A stretch of DNA of 64,000 bases, taken from positions 1 through 64,000 of the forward strand of contig NZ_CALEJS010000015.1 of NCBI RefSeq assembly GCF_937898475.1, written 5' to 3'. The notes under the pieces are model-generated. The model saw only the letters and a list, made by a program, of their open reading frames with translations, did no database searches and had not been told where the DNA came from. Position numbers and translations under genes: made by a program. The stretch is from an uncultured Chitinophaga sp. (GTDB taxonomy: Bacteria; Bacteroidota; Bacteroidia; Chitinophagales; Chitinophagaceae). Shown piece after piece: positions 63,460 through 64,000 of this stretch (positions are counted from its first letter, which is position 1; every line of letters begins with the position of its first letter).

Positions 63460-64000
63460 ATGAAAAATGTGTACTCCGACAATGAATTGTGGGACGCTGT
63501 TGTTGCAGACAACAGCCGGGCATTTGTACTGCTGTATAACCGGTACTGGAAAAAGATATATGCCACCGCCAACTACTACTTAAAAAATTCCTCCGCTGCA
63601 GAAGAGATCACCCATGATGTGTTTGTATCGCTCTGGGAAAAACGCAAATCCAATAAGATAGAAAATTTCCTGCCTTACCTCCAGGCCACTGCCCGTTACC
63701 AGGTATATAAATACCTGAAGGCGGCAAAGATCAATTGCACCGCTTACTTTGAACAGTTTGCAGAAACCATTGTGCCGCCGGTGTATAATTCCGGTGTCAA
63801 TAAGCTGGAGTATGAGAATATGGAATCCCGCCTGGCGCAGCTGCTGAATGGCCTGCCTCCCAAATGCCGGGAGATCTTCTGGCTGAGCCGCATGAACAGC
63901 CTGAGTAACCAGGAAATTGCAGAGAAGCTGAATATCTCCAAACGCACCGTTGAAAACCAGCTCACACGGGCGCTGAAAACGTTGCGGACGTTTGATCCGC
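63460..64000 (+). CDS. FecI-like ECF sigma factor, cut by window end
   Basis: A plus-strand frame open to the window edge gives at least 180 aa from ATG 63460; an in-frame ATG at 63421 is less typical. Region 2 (AFVLLYNRYWKKIYATANYY, EITHDVFVSLWEKRK) and region 4 (NSLSNQEIAEKLNISKRTVE) are complete, so only a few C-terminal residues are missing. It should activate the GH110/SusCD locus. Confidence 0.93.
   Translation, partial: MKNVYSDNELWDAVVADNSRAFVLLYNRYWKKIYATANYYLKNSSAAEEITHDVFVSLWEKRKSNKIENFLPYLQATARYQVYKYLKAAKINCTAYFEQFAETIVPPVYNSGVNKLEYENMESRLAQLLNGLPPKCREIFWLSRMNSLSNQEIAEKLNISKRTVENQLTRALKTLRTFDP

Overview
The window looks like a chromosome piece from a Bacteroidota bacterium of the Chitinophaga type (family Chitinophagaceae). 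The evidence is the set of SusC/SusD pairs with FecI-like sigma and FecR-like anti-sigma genes, long secreted proteins ending in type IX secretion (T9SS) tails, LytTR two-component genes, moderate GC content, TTTG-N19-21-TAnnTTTG promoters and no obvious Shine-Dalgarno sequences. No rRNA, complete tRNA, CRISPR array or insertion sequence was recognised.

Layout. 1-1.55 kb is a decayed accessory patch: gene fragments, a tRNA-3'-end-like 16-mer, a small toxin/immunity-like pair remnant and the 3' end of an aspartate racemase gene. 1.56-5.54 kb holds an ECF sigma factor, its probable membrane partner and a TonB-receptor-like barrel. 5.5-7.2 kb has more debris, with a second copy of the 16-mer, then an HxlR regulator divergent from an SDR oxidoreductase. 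7.25-22.03 kb is a mannose-glycan utilisation locus on the minus strand: sigma, FecR, SusC, SusD, GH92 mannosidase, an (alpha/alpha)6 glycosidase and a secreted EEP-family phosphodiesterase/nuclease. 22.1-36.7 kb carries a SnoaL-like protein, an SDR, two giant T9SS cargo proteins (a 2119-aa esterase and a 1066-aa metalloprotease), an aldo/keto reductase, a GlxA-type regulator and GAPDH.

37.1-41.3 kb is the most interesting part. A 980-aa protein begins with a methylase domain closely resembling borosin (alpha-N-methylating RiPP) methyltransferases, with the OphMA catalytic residues at identical spacing. It continues into a LigA-like helical segment resembling the borosin-binding domain of bacterial borosin precursors, then beta-rich domains, a DDNN-repeat linker and a CFI-box-type C-terminus. 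A cytochrome P450 with an unusual I-helix starts 1 nt after its stop codon. This looks like a self-contained, fused bacterial borosin system of unusual architecture.

41.3-49.6 kb contains a small envelope protein, a tandem-repeat array with a palindrome, an SGNH hydrolase, DUF2200, SemiSWEET, a PhyH-type dioxygenase, a LytS/LytTR operon with a repetitive exported protein, and a pectate-lyase-like protein. 49.7-55.4 kb is a stress/signalling group: UspA, REC-Crp regulator, PAS kinase, flavin-binding split barrel, BON protein, plus a CoA-transferase remnant. 55.4-64 kb is a second utilisation locus: GH110-like alpha-galactosidase, SusD, SusC and FecR, with a divergent sigma factor cut by the window end.

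Functions are inferred from remembered family motifs; no database search was possible.
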